This document shows positions 11,152 through 23,008 of a DNA stretch of 64,000 nucleotides, in pieces; the stretch's first letter is position 1, and each line of letters begins with the position of its first letter. The DNA is taken from NCBI GenBank assembly GCA_008729055.1, contig SDUX01000002.1, forward strand, positions 555,675 to 619,674, written 5' to 3'. The DNA is from Pyropia haitanensis. Its lineage: Eukaryota; Rhodophyta; Bangiophyceae; Bangiales; Bangiaceae. The position numbers and the translations under genes are program-made. The notes under the pieces are model-generated. The model did no database searches. It was not told the DNA's origin and saw only the letters and a program-made list of their open reading frames with translations.

Positions 11152-12238
11152 CGGCCGGTCCGGGACACATCTGAGTTCGCGGCAGCGAGTTCGCGGCACT
11201 TCGTGGCGCTCTGAGATTGGCTGTTGCTCTTCACGTGTCCTGCGTTGTGTGCCGCGAACTCAAGCTGCCGCAGGATGCGGCAAGAAGTGGCTTTTGCAAA
11301 AGCCACTTCTTGCCGCATCCTGCGGCAGTCTGAGTTCGCGGCAGCCCCCTTGCGGCAGCATTTGCGCCATCAAATTCATGGGAAGTTCGGGACTGCGTGC
11401 CCCACAACAGCTGCTCCTGTCGATGGATCTCGCTCAGACAGTTGGAACCCAGCGGCGGCGCAGGCGCGCGGGGTCGAGGCCACAAGGGTGGCACACTTCC
11501 CGCGCCGTGCACAGCGGGTCGGCAGGCGACGACGGGAGGGCACGTCCATCCGCCTCCCGTCTGGCCGTCGCCCGGCTGTTCCTGCCACCGCAAGCTCTCC
11601 CGCCGACCCCTCCGTGCCTGCGGCATTCCTCCCCTCGCCCCGCTCCACCCGACGCCGTGCAGGACCGGGGCGATCGTCCCTGAGCGGCCGTGGGCCGTTT
11701 GAGGCACCACGCCGGTGCACGGCGGGCGGGCGCTGGGGCAGCGCGCGGGGCGTGTGGTGAGGGCCGCTGCGGTGAGAGATGGCGACGCAAGGACGGCCGT
11801 GGTCGGTGACCGTGTCTACGCAGCCGGTCTCCAGCTCCGCTGCAAAAATGAGGTTGTTGACCATGATGGCCTCCACTGCCGAGGCGTCCATGGCTGTGGA
11901 ATGGGGGGTGGAACTCCGGGGGTATGAAGGGAACGGGGGGGGGGTGTCGTGACGCACTGGCAAGACCTCGGGAGAGGCGAGCACGGCGTTGGCATGAACG
12001 TGGAGACCAGCGTGGGGCAGCAACCATGGTCCCCAGATTGGTTGCAAAACAGATTGGCAACAGGTCGATACGAAGTTTTTCCCATTACATAGACCCAACT
12101 GCTATGTATTTCTCTTCGTCCACGACCCCAACGCCACGACCACATGCGATGTCCAAAAAGACGCATCAGATGTGGCAACCAGTTCGTGGCGCAGCAAACT
12201 CGATATGCCGCGAACTCGATCGTGTCCCGGACCGGCCG
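11152..12238. mobile_element. Non-autonomous PIF/Harbinger-like element with TTA target duplication
   Basis: The first 17 bases (CGGCCGGTCCGGGACAC, 11152-11168) are exactly repeated in reverse complement at 12222-12238. Similarity continues inward through GAGTTCGCGGCA on both sides. The element is flanked by TTA at 11149-11151 and 12239-12241, the three-base target duplication typical of PIF/Harbinger elements. The motif GAGTTCGCGGCA (11 or 12 of 12 bases) occurs three times on plus and twice on minus near the ends, as expected of transposase binding sites. No transposase is seen. The GC-rich interior on the minus strand holds a frame of about 240 codons of unknown nature (12098-11376), which could be captured host sequence. 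Confidence 0.72.
11250..11343. repeat. 94-base near-perfect inverted repeat (hairpin)
   Basis: Two 47-base arms meet at 11296/11297 (centre CTTTTGCAAAAG). The inner 32 bases of each arm are perfectly complementary, then come two mismatched positions, then 13 more complementary bases containing GAGTTCGCGGCA. It lies inside the left part of the 1.09-kb element and has almost no loop. Confidence 0.9.
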
Positions 12239-14870
12239 TTACAAAGGTATCTACGATCGCAGCCGCCGCCCCTCTCGGCCGGGGGGATGCCTCACAGACA
12301 GAGGAGAGGCAACCAGGCTGGCGGAGCACTCTCGCCGCCGCACCTCCCCCCCCCCATATCCCCACCACAGCCCCCTTCGCCACGTCTGCCCTCTACAGAG
12401 ATGTTCGACGCGGATTTCCTCACAGGTGGCAACGAGGAAGACCTTGTCTGCGCCGCGGAGCCGCAGGCATCAGCGTGCTGGCGGCACCCAGCAGCTGGGC
12501 ACATTGCATGCGTGGCAGGGGTCGACACACATGCTCACAACAGATTACACCTACCGCGACTTGACTCTGACGCCGCTGTCGAAGCTCCACAGTGCTGCGG
12601 ATAGGGAGGGGCGGAAGGTGAGTCCGTGCCGCAGCTCTGCAGCTTTAATGCCCCCGGCCTGTCTCGACGGCAGGGGGTCAGTCGACTTGGTCAACAGACT
12701 CGAGGTGCGCTCCCGAATTCGTCCGTGTGCACGTTTCATGAGCAGGCCCTGTGGATCTGATTGGCTTGCCTGGCTTTTCAAAGCAGAAACAAGAGAGAGG
12801 ATCAAAGCTGAGATACCCACCGCGAGTTGTGGGGGCAGCCCGCTCTGGCCGCCTGGAAGTACGAGAAAACAGGAGCCGAAAGAAGGGCTGAAGTGCGCCC
12901 AAGTGAGCCGATCGGTACATGTACGGCACAACACCAGGTGGCGGAACCGTCCGACGCCGAACTGGTGGGGGGCGGTGCGCCGGGTGTGTTGGAGGCCAGC
13001 ACCAAGCCTTGACTCAGCACTGTGGGAGGGCGAGGGGGTGAAGGCCGAGTCGAGCCATAGATCAGCGGGAGAGAGGACAGATTGTAGCGCCAGACCAGAG
13101 GGAATGAGGGATGCGGGTAACGCTGGGTGCCGCGGCGGTGCGAGCACGCACACAGCAGGCCGTACCTCTAGAAACCAGCACTGTATGTACAGCCATTGCC
13201 GCCGTGGTGTGCCTCGGCGGCGGTCGCCGCCAGTGGGAGGTCGTGCTGCGGCCGTCCTGGCGAACATGTGCGCCCCAGGAAGTCCCCCACACCCACATCC
13301 TCCCGTCGGCTCGTGTGCCCGGCTGGAACCCACGTGAGGATGACAACAAGCCCAGGCGAGATAGGTGGCGGCGAGTCGGCACGAGAGGACGGTCGTCGCC
13401 GTCACCCGTAGACGGGGGGCTTCAACTTCGAGCTGTGACTTCCGAACCGACAGCCGGCGTGGAGGCCGTGGTGGCGGGCTCTCGATGGCCCAAGCTGTGG
13501 CCGTCAAAGGCGAGACGGCGTGACCTGGCGATGGGCGTCGGGCTGTCGTGTTCCCAAAGGTGCTGTCACCGTCGCGCCTTCAACGACGCGCTCGTCGACA
13601 ACGCCAACGACGCGACCGTGATGAAGCTCACAGCGGCCGCGGTGGATGCGGGCGTCGACGTCACCGTCAATGACGCGTCTGGCGGCGGCGACCAACTCGT
13701 ACGGGTGGTGGACGGCGCCGGCCAGTTGCGCGGCCGCCGTCGCGTCAAACGCCCTCGTGACACCAATCTGCCGCACTGCCGCGGCGGCGGCCGTGACACC
13801 ACGACACGCTGATCGGCATATACACACGACGGCGGCGGCCGGCGAGGCCGACGGCGGCGGCGACTGTGCAGGTGCCATCGGCGACGGCGACGCGCTGCCC
13901 ATTCCCTCGGAGCAAGTCATCGGGGATTGGTGGTGCGGCGGCGGCCGACGCCGACGCGGCCGCCGAGTCCCCCGCCTGCCTCTTCTCCCATCGTTTCCGC
14001 GAGGCGGTACCACCCGGCGGCGTCGCTGACCACCGAACCAGGCCGCGCCCGCACCGTCGGCCCCGATGACCGCCTCTCTGTTTGGGGGGCGGTGGCGGCG
14101 GCAGACATCGCGTGCTGGCGCGGGCCGTCGACGTGGCCGTCTTGGACGCCCCTCCCCGACGCCGCCGCCGGCAAGCCGTCCTGCGGTAGTGCGCGTGGGT
14201 GTCCACTGTTCACGACAGCTCGCGTCCACGGGGACCGTCACGGCGCCACCGCGACGGACGGCTGCAGTGGCGGCCGCGGCGCCCGTGGCGGCGGTGTGCC
14301 GGCCGTGACGGGCTCCGCGCTCGACCCGGCGCGGGCGGGTGCGGGAGACGGGGGCGGCGAGGCGGGCGGCCGCGGCGGCGCCCCGCCCCGGCGGATCCCG
14401 CTGGCGGGCGGCCCGGTGGAGATGCCCCCGATCTCGGAGCGATGCGGAGGGCACGCCCCCTCCCAATCCCACGCACGACGGCACGCCCATGCGCCCTGTG
14501 ATTGGCGTGTGGGGGGGCGGATCCAGGGCAGCGCCCGCGTGGCGGCACTCCCACCGCCACCCCGCACCGCGCCCGCCCCCACGATCCAGTGCCCCGCCAG
14601 CCGCACCGGCGCCGTCCTCCCGTGCCCCACCACGCCCCCGCCGCCGCCGCGCCCCTTGGTCGGTGGCGTTCCCCTCTGCGCCCGGCCGCCGCCCGCCCCG
14701 TCGTTTCCTCCCACCCGCTATCGCGGGTCTACGCTCACCGCAAGCCCCGCTCTTGCCGCGCCCTGCGCCCGCACCCCCCCCCCTCCACCCCTCGTCTCGC
14801 CCCCCCCCACGCTCCCCCCCCCCGCCCCTCCTCTCTGCATCGACACGCCGCGCACCCCGTTCCCCCCAGC
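12239..14870. other. Gene-poor region between mobile element and mutarotase
   Basis: About 2.6 kb with no recognised gene. GC is moderate up to about 13500 and high after. Long frames on both strands around 13500-14700 are Arg/Pro/Ala-rich and look like consequences of base composition. A C-rich tract at 14730-14865 leads to the mutarotase ATG. Confidence 0.35.
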
Positions 14871-16725
14871 ATGGGCGCGGCCACCGCGTTTTGCGCGCCG
14901 CCCGCCGGCCGCGGACTGACGCTCCGGTCGACGGCGGCGGCGACGGCGGTGGCGGCGGCGACGGGCGGCCGGGTGGCGGCCGCGGCGGCGGCCGGCCGCC
15001 GCCGCCGCCCCGTGGGGGTGCCGCCGGCGGCCGCCGCGGCGGCCGCCGGCCGCCGGCGGTCGCCGCCGCGGATGGACGCGGCGGGCACGGACTTTGACGA
15101 CGTTGCCCGGCGGCTGGCGGAGGAGCTCGGCGCCCCCGCGACGGACGGGGGGGGGGGGGGGGGGAGGCGGGTGACAAGGCCGCCGCGGCAACGACGGAGA
15201 ACGTGTCGGTCGGGCCGGGCAATGGGGGGTTGATGCGCGTGGCGATGAAGCACCCGGCGTCCAACCAGGTACGGGGTGGCGGGGGGGGGGTAGGAGGGGG
15301 GTGCCGCGCAACGGGGGGACATGCCGTTGTGGCTGGCGAGGTCGTGGCGAGGTGCGGGCGTTGGGACCGGTCGTGCCTGGGGTTTCCTGTTTTTTTTTTT
15401 GCGGGGGGGGGCGCCGGCGGTCTGCACCCGAGTGCGAGGCTTACCAACAGGCTGATCGTGTGTCGGTGACATGGCTGGCTACTTGGCTGTGGCGGTGCGG
15501 CGGTCTCGTGCCTGTCGTTTCGCTCCCGCGCGTGCGTCGGTGCGCCGCGTGCGCTACCACGCCACCGTGGGCGGGCGTCTTTTGTGTGCTGTGCGGTCTG
15601 CTGGTCTGGCCTCGTAGGAGGTGGAGGTGTACACCCTGGGCGCGGCGGTCACGACGTGGAAGGCCCGTGGCGAGGACGTGCTGTGGTGCTCCAAGGAGAA
15701 CAAGTGGGATGGCGCAAAGCCCATTCGTGCGGGTACGTGGCTGCTGCGTGTGTGCGCGTGGGGGAGGCCAGCTGGACTGGCCGCAGCCGACTGGGGCGTG
15801 AGGTGATCGCATGGCGGGGGGGTCGGTCCATGGGGACGCCCAGCCGTGGGGGTCTTTGTCGTTTGGCAGTGCTTTTCGTGACGCTCTTCTTGTTTGCGTC
15901 GGCAGTGTGTTGTGGTTGCTGTGGCAACCCACATCGCGTCCGCGGGAGGCGCCATGCTGACGCGAGGCACCCCGCCCCATACCCCGCGTGCGCTGACTGC
16001 CCCTGTCGCCCGTCGCACCCTCCTTGTTGGCTTGTGCTGTTCTTTGTCTACTGCGAACAGGCATCCCCCTGTGCTTCCCTCAGTTTGGGCCGGGCCCGCT
16101 CGCGCAGCACGGCTTTGCTCGGATCGCCACCTGGGATGTGGTCTTTGCCGGCACCCTGGACGACGGCTCGGTGCAGACGGTGATGACCATCTCGTCCGAC
16201 ACGGACAATGACGTCATCCGCCAGTGGGGCCACGCCTTTACCGCCGAGTACGCGGTGACGCTGTCGCCCACCGGCCTCGAGACGTCCCTGCGGGTGGTCA
16301 ACACGGGCACCACCGCGTTTGACTTTACCGCCGCCTTCCACAACTACTTTGCGGTCACCAACGTGGCCGAGTCGCGGGTGTTTGGGGTGGAGAGCCTGCC
16401 ATTCCAGGACCGCCTCGCCGACGGCGCGACCGGCACCGAGGCGGCCGACGGCGGCGCGGGCTACCTCGTCGACAAGGCGGTCGACAAGCTGTACGTGGGC
16501 GCCCCCGAGGAGCTGGCGGTGTTTGACTTTGGCGCGCTCAAGGTGCTCAAGATTAAGAAGAGCGCCAGCCTCCCGGACGTGACCGTGTGGAACCCGTTTG
16601 GGGAGGGCGGCTGCGACGGGGGGTGGAAGAACTTTGTGTGCGTGGAGCCGGCGGCGGCGGCGGACAAGGTGGTGCTCGAGGCGGGCGAGGAGTGGCTCGG
16701 CGCGCAGCTGCTGGGCGTCGAGTAG
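14871..16725 (+). CDS. Glucose-6-phosphate 1-epimerase (hexose-6-phosphate mutarotase), probably plastid-targeted
   Basis: Exons 14871-15268, 15618-15732 and 16061-16725; both donors are GTACG(T/G) and acceptors TAG and CAG. The start MGAATAFCAPPAGRGLTLRS opens a long Ala/Arg leader typical of plastid transit peptides. Exon 1 then needs a frame change at the G run at 15149-15163 to reach ENVSVGPGNGGLMRVAMKHP. The body shows EVEVYTLGAAVTTWKARGED, IPLCFPQFGPGPLAQHGF, the catalytic-type histidine in FHNYF, NPFGEGG, and the likely catalytic glutamate in FVCVEPA. The end is WLGAQLLGVE. The enzyme interconverts alpha and beta anomers of hexose 6-phosphates, feeding glycolysis, starch and pentose-phosphate routes. 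The fold assignment is firm; plastid location is inference from the leader. Confidence 0.9.
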
Positions 16726-18048
16726 GTTGTGTCGTGGGCGGTGCGGCTTGCAGGCGGGGGGCGTGCCGGTGTGGCGCCTCTGCTCTTGGTGCCGTGTGGC
16801 GAGCGGCATCCGCGTTGCGTGCGTTTTGGAAAAACGCCGTGACGGGACGCGCCCCAGGGTGGCTGACCGTCTGCCGAGAGGGGGCTGCGGGGTGTGAGGT
16901 GCGTGCGAGGACACCAATGTCAAAGCCGACCACGAGACACCACGATGCACGGCGGCGCGCCCGTTGCTCTGGGGCACAAACGGTGGTCACCGGCCGCTCA
17001 GACGTCTTGCCTGTGCCTCCCTGCCGGTCGGGACTCGGCACCACCCACCCCCCCTACCCTGTTCCCCCACCCTGTCCAGCATCAGCTGCCTCAGCAGCAG
17101 GACGTGACCCGTCAGCAACACCTCACGCGTCTCCACTGCACCAGCAAACGGCGGGGCACACCCAAACCCGCCCAAGTGGCGGTACAGGGATGAGGAACGC
17201 GCCATCGGGAGCGCACCGCGGCGGGCCACGACAGACAGGGCGGGATGGTGCAGGGTTGGATGAGTACGCAGCGGGGAACCCGCCAGACGTGTTTGGGGCG
17301 GGAGCAGGCAAGGAAAGCCAGCAGCCGTCGCTCGGGGCAACCCCACAGAGCAGCGGAACGGGTGGCGGGCATGGGGAGGGCGCCAGCAGGCGCCCGCTGC
17401 CCCTTGCGCGCGCCTTCGGCACCCAGCATGGTGAGAGATCACCGGCTTCCACCCCCCCCCCCCCCTCGCGCTTGCGCGCGCGCTGCCGCGCGCACCGCCG
17501 TCGTCACCGCGACCGCCTCCTCAGCTGTCGGGCGAGAGGCGGGAACGGGAAGGGGTCTTCAAGTTGCGTGTGCCCCTTCTTCTCCCGCCCCTCTGGCCGA
17601 GGCGGCGGTCATCGCCGCCCAGTCGTCTCTGTTTTTTGCTTTGCTCGTGCTGTACCGTACATCGATTTGAGCGGGATCCATGTGTCTGTGCTGGCTGCCC
17701 GTGTCTGAGTCAGACAGGTCCCGAGGCCATGCAAATCTGCAATGCCACTCTGCCCACGAGCGATGCAAACCGGCTCGGCTCTGGTCCTCTCCGATCCCGC
17801 CGCGGCTGGAAGGTGTTGCCCCGTGGATCCCGCCGTGACCGTGGCCCGCCGCGCCGCTACGGACCCCAAGGGCCGTGGAGGACGCCACCGTTGACGCGCT
17901 GAGCACCCATCCCGCTCCCCCCCCCACCGCCGTGTATCGCCCCGCCGCCGCCGCTGTCTCCGCCTGCCCGTCGCCCAAACCCCCCCCCCCACCCACCCCC
18001 ACCCGCCCACCCCGTCGCCGCCACCGTCGTCGCGGGTGCCCCCTTGCC
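16726..18048. other. Intergenic between mutarotase and DUF1499 gene
   Basis: About 1.3 kb. No frame resembles a known protein. The last 150 bases are C-rich, like the leaders of other genes here, and likely belong to the DUF1499 gene's 5' region. Confidence 0.4.
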
Positions 18049-18880
18049 ATGGCGTTTGTCTCGTCCGTGGCGGCGGCCGCCGCCATCCTGTGCGCCCCCC
18101 CCCGCGCCGCTGCCACGGCCGCTCGCGGCGTGGCGTGCTCGCGCCGCCCGCGGCGGCCGCCGCCCCAGCGTCGCTGCGGCACTGTGCGTGGACGCCCGCC
18201 GCGGCCACCCCGGCCGCGGGTGGCCGCGGCGGCGCTGCCGCCCCGCGCGGCGGCGGCGGGGCGACCCCCCCCCCCCCCCCACCGCCGCGTACGATACGGG
18301 CCTGCCCGCGGACACCCCCTACGCCGCCTCCCTCGCCGCCGTTGTCCTCACCGCGTTTGCGGTGGGCAAGGGCGTGCGGCTGCCGCTGCCGCTCGTCGTG
18401 CCCGTCCTCGCGCCGCTGGCGCTGTCGTCGGTGACGCCCGCCCTCGGCGGCAAGTTTGTGTCGGACTTTGCGGGCCTGACCTCCCGGCCGGGGAGCAACT
18501 CGGACCTGGTCGCGCCGCCGGGGGTGGCGGAGGGGGTGTCGCCGCCCAAGCGGCGGTCGACCAAGGTGTTTACGGGCGTCACCGCCGCGGAGGTGCGCGA
18601 CGCGTTTTTCCGTGTCGCCCGCACCAAGGGCCGCGTCACGCTCGTGCGCGCGCCAGACGGCGACGGTGATACGGTTGGCGGGTCGGACCAGGTGTGGTGG
18701 CTGGTGCAGCGGACCAAGACGTTCTTTTTCCCAGACCTCATCTCGGTCGCGTTTGTGCCGACGCCGGGGGGGGTGGGGGTGGTCATGTTTTCGCGGAGCG
18801 TGTATGGGCAGAGCGACCTGGGCGTGAATGCCAAGCGGGTGGACGAGTGGATGGGGGAGGTGGAGGAGGCGCTGGCTTGA
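18049..18880 (+). CDS. DUF1499 family protein with plastid-like leader (frame breaks at C tracts)
   Basis: The N-terminus MAFVSSVAAAAAILCAPP at 18049 resembles a plastid transit peptide. The conserved body lies in another frame, so one or two frame changes are needed at the C runs near 18090 and 18267-18282. The body has a hydrophobic segment (AASLAAVVLTAFAVG), SDFAGLTSRPGSNSDLVAPP, VFTGVTAAEVRDAFFRVART, VWWLVQRTKTFFFPDLISVAF, and the DUF1499 ending RSVYGQSDLGVNAKRVDEW. DUF1499 proteins in algae and plants are usually plastid proteins of unknown biochemical role. It ends at 18880. Confidence 0.75.
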
Positions 18881-19437
18881 GGGGGGGGGAGGGGGTGGGA
18901 GACGCGGGCGGACAGAGGGCCGGCGAGCTCGGCTAGGCAAAGACAGGCGCACTAAGCGTGTGATGCCCGGTCAATTGTATGCACCCACCAGAGAGCAACA
19001 CAGCGCCACTGCGGCGGCGGGGCCGTGACGGCTTGACCGTGGGGAGTCCCGCGACCACGGCAGCGGGGTGGGCATGGGGGCGCCGTGGCTGCACGGCGCG
19101 GCCACCGGTGCCGCCAAGGCGCGCCGTGGCGTCTGGCCTGGCCGCCCAGGCGGCGACGGGCGCCAGCCCCAGCGGCCACCAGCACCCGCCCCGCCCCTGT
19201 GTCTGGCACAACGTACCACAGCCCCCCCGTGCGGGCATGCCCTACACTGGGCTGGCCGCGCCGTCGTCCGCGCACGCAGCGCGGCGCGGCCGCCCGCTCC
19301 CGCGGTGCAGCACGGCCGCCACGGCCAACGCCAAGGACCTTGCGCCGACGGGGGTGCGCACGCGCGCACGGGCGTGCCTCTCCCCGCCCACAACAGGCAA
19401 TCCCTACACATGCGTACTAACCCCCCCCGGCCGCCCT

Positions 19438-19469
<32 letters not shown>

Positions 19470-19527
19470 CCTTGCCGCCTGCTCCCCTCCCCCTCCCCCT
19501 CGGCGACGCCGCCGCGGGCGGCACCCC
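18881..19527. other. Convergent intergenic region
   Basis: Between the 3' ends of the DUF1499 gene and RBM28. It contains a long C run at 19438-19468. No coding sequence is recognised. Confidence 0.45.
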
Positions 19528-19776
19528 TCACGCCAGCGGCGCGCCCGTCTTGACAAACGCCGCCACCGCCGCCATGCGCGCCGCCGCAGTCTGGGGCGCG
19601 GCGCGCCGACCCGCCGCCGCCGCCTTGGCGCCGCCCGCCGCCGCCGTGGCACCCCCTCCCCGCGGCGTGGCGCCCCCCCAGCCGCGCCCGCCGCGCCCGC
19701 CGTGGCGGGCGTGCCGGCCGCGGCGGGGGCACCCCCCTGGCGGGCCTTTTTGCGCGCGCCCTCGGCGGCAGCCGCC

Positions 19777-19813
<37 letters not shown>

Positions 19814-22800
19814 GGCCTGGCAGAGGTGGCCCGCCCGCCGCGGCGGCCGCCACGGCTGCCGCCGGCCGCGCCCGCTTCCACCCCTTCCCCCCGCCCGCCA
19901 GCGCGTCTGGGGGCAGGACGCCCGCCGCGGCGCGCCCCCCCCCCCGGGCGGCCGCCGCCCCACCGCCGCGGCCGCCACCACGCGCCCCCCCCCCCGCGGC
20001 CGCCCCGGCTTGGCCGCCGCCCTGCCGCGCGCGGCGGCCGCCGCCGCGGCCGCCTCGCGCTGCCGCTCCGCGTTGCGGCGGGCGGCCTCGCGGACCCGCT
20101 CCAGCACCGCCACCTGCCGCCGGTCCTCCACCGCGTACTCGGCAATGACGCGGCGGCCGGGCGGCCACGCGGCGGCCACCTGCTGTGCCAGCGGCGCGGC
20201 GGCGTCCAGGCCCGCCGCCGACGCGTACGCGGCGGCCACGTTGGCGCAGTTGTTCAGCGCGTCCAGCGCCGTCCGCGCGTACGCGGGGGTGGTAAACTCG
20301 ATAAAGGCGTAGCCGCGGGAGCGGCCGGGCCGGCCGCCCGCCGGCGCGCGCGGCCCGCCGCGGCCGCCGCCGCCGCCGCCGCCGCCGCCGTCGTCGTCGT
20401 CACTGCCCAGGCCATCGTCCTCATCGTCCTCATCGTCGTCGCGGCGGACCACCCGGGGCGCCACCCGCAGCGGCAAGCCCGCCTCTCCCCGCGCCGCCCG
20501 CGGCGCCGCCCGCGCCTCGTCCGTCGCCACCTTGACGTGCCGCACGACGCGCGCGGCGCGGTAGCCCCCGCCGACGCCGCCTGCGCCCGCCGCGACCACC
20601 GCCACCCGCCGGAGCGTCGGCTCCAGCACCGTCAGCGGCAGGTGGCGCAGCGACAGCCGCACGTCCGACACGTACGCGTTGGGGTTGGTGGACAGCTTGG
20701 CCCGCTTGGCCGCCGCCGACGCCTCCCGCCGCGCAATGTCGTCGGGCGACAGGCCCGCCGCGGCGGCCGCGGCGGGCTCCAGGTAGCCCACCCACGCGAG
20801 GTGCATGTTGCGGGTGTCGGCCTTGCGGTCGGCCTTGCCGCGGGCGGGCCGCGCCAGCGGCACCCCCGACGGTGCGACCGGCGCGGCCGCCAGCACCACC
20901 GCCTGGGAGCGGTCGACGGCGGGGCTGAGCAGCAGCGGCCGGCCGCCGACGCGGATGCCGCCCGCACCCGCTGCGCACGCCGTGACCGCCCGCGCCGCCG
21001 CCTCGGGAGCGGAGAAGCGCACAAAGGCGGTGCCGCGGGGGCGGCGCGTGACGGGGTCGTGCACGAGGACGCACTGTTCAATGCCGGCGCCAACCGCAGC
21101 GATGAGGGCGGTGCGGAGCTCGTTGGCAGACGTCTCAAAGAGGAGGTTGCGCACAAAGACGGTGCGCGCCAGCTCCTCGGGGCTGCTGCGAGCCTCCTTG
21201 CGTGGGCGCTCGGGGGGGGGCGGAGCAGCGGCCGCGGCGTCGCCGCTGCCGTCCGTGCCGCCCGCTGTCCGACGCGGCTTGGGCAGCCCCCCGTCCGGAG
21301 CCACCTCGTCTATATCCTCGCCACTGTCGTCGTCGCTGTCATCCTTGGCAACATCGTCGTCGTCGTCGTCGGCGTCCTTGTCACCGCCCCAGTCTTCGTG
21401 GTCGGCTCCCTCGTCGCCCGACCCGTCGTCACCCGACCTGCCCCCGTCCTTGCCCTCCATGTAGCGACTCTTGGCAAGCGCGTAGTCCACCGCAATCACC
21501 CGCCCGCCCACCTTGTGACCGCTCACCCGCTCCACCGCCGCCTTGGCGTCAGACGCCAAAAATAGCTCCACAAACCCAAAGCCCCCACACGGCACCGTCG
21601 CGTCCTCCCCGTCAGCCGCGGTAGCCGCCGCCGCCGCCGCTGCCGCTGCTGCCGCCGCCTTTTTCTTGCCCTTGGCCGCAGCGGTGGCGTTGCCCACTTG
21701 TTCCGCCAGCCGCCCGGCCGGCGGCGGCAGGTGCACCGACCGCACCGCCCCCACGCCGACCACCGCTTCGACAGCCGCCCGCACGTCGGCGGCGCGCAGC
21801 GAAAACGGCAGGTTGCGGACAATCAGGCGCGACCGCCGCGCCGACGCGGGCGTCCCGATGGACGCGTCCGCCACCAGCCGCCGCCCCCCCCCCGGGCCCG
21901 CCACCACCGCGGCGCCGTGGAGCGCCGCCGCCACGGCGCGGGCGGCGAGGAAGGAGCTGCACACCACCCGCGCGCCGCCGGCGGGCGCGGCGGCCTCGGC
22001 GGTGGCGCCGCCCCCGCCGGGCGTGCCGGCGTCCGCCACCGTCCGCTCAACGGTACCGCCACCGCCGGGGGCGGCCGCCGCAGCCGCCGCGGCCAGCGGT
22101 GCGACGGCGGCCACGTCAATGGTCGCGCCGCCGCCACCGCCACCGCCGCGCACGCACAGGACAACGGTGCGCGTTGGCAGCGCGCCCCGCGGGTGGGGGA
22201 CCCCGCGCCGGGACGGGTGCGCCGCCGCGCGCGCCGCGGCGGCCTTGGACACCGCCACCTCCGCGTCGGCCGCAGCGCGCCGCAGGGGCGCGTCTTCAAA
22301 CGCAAACCCCGACATGTCGGGCTCGTCCGCGTCGCCCGCGCCGGCGCTGTCGGGCTCCGCGACAGCCGCGTCGGCGGCAGCGTCGGCGTCGGCGCCGTCG
22401 CGGCCGTCCCGGTCGCCAGCACGTTTGGTACCCCCGCGGGCCTTGGCGGCCCCCGCCGTTGCTCCCGCCGCGGCCACCGCCGCCCGCCCGCCCGCCCGGT
22501 TCCGCCGACGCGCGGCCTCGACGCGCAGCGGGCGGCCGCCGTAGAGGTCCCCCGCAAGGATGCCCACCGCCCGTTCCGCGTCGGCGGGCAGCGCAAACTG
22601 GACAAAGCCATACCCGACGCACCGGTCCGAGCCGCGCTCGACCACCGCAACCGCCCGCCGCACGGGGCCGACCGCGGCGGAGCAGTGGGCGGCCAGGGAG
22701 GCCTCGGTGGCAGTGGGCGGCAGGTTGCGCACAAAGAGGGTGGTCGGGTCCACGTCGGGGGGGAGGACAGCGTCGGCGGCAGGGGCCTCGGCCGCGGCCG

Positions 22801-23008
22801 CGTCCAGGGGGGCAGTGGCAGCGGCATCGCCGGGGGCGGTCTCAGGGATGACGTCCTTGTGCTTTTTCCTGGCCTTCTTGACAGAGCCGGTGTCGGCGGC
22901 GGCGTCGGGGATGACGTCCTTCTGCTTTTTCCTGGCCTTCTTCATGACGACGACGTCGGGAGTGCCATCGGAGATGGCGTCCTTCTGCTTTTTCCTGGCC
23001 TTGGTCAT
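19528..23008 (-). CDS. RBM28: RBM28/NOP4-type nucleolar protein with four RRMs
   Basis: ATG at 23008-23006. Residues 1-63 are three tandem 21-residue Lys-rich repeats (KKARKKQKDVIPD core). RRM1 (about 89-170) has TLFVRNLPPTA and GYGFVQF; RRM2 (about 393-510) has LIVRNLPFSL and GFGFVEL; an acidic segment follows; RRM3 (about 616-705) has TVFVRNLLFETS and GTAFVRF; RRM4 (about 783-910) has VRLSLRHLPLTV and RGYAFIEF after a poly-Asp/Gly insert. NMHLAWVGYLEPA and SPDDIARREASAAAKRAKL match the linker before RRM4 in RBM28. The family acts in 60S ribosome maturation. After about 20000 the main frame becomes low complexity; AAEGARKKARQGG and MAAVAAFVKTGAPLA in other frames suggest frame errors and a true stop at 19528. 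Confidence 0.85.
22835..23008 (-). repeat. Three tandem 63-base repeats encoding the RBM28 Lys-rich N-terminus
   Basis: Three consecutive units encode KARKKQKDAISD, KARKKQKDVIPD and KARKKHKDVIPE, each followed by a diverged acidic spacer. They start at the first codons of the gene. They resemble stacked nuclear or nucleolar localisation signals. Confidence 0.85.

Noticed and set aside
11376..12098. Minus-strand frame inside the Harbinger-like element as transposase
   Set aside because: It lacks DDE-type motifs and any similarity I recognise; treated as interior sequence of a non-autonomous element.
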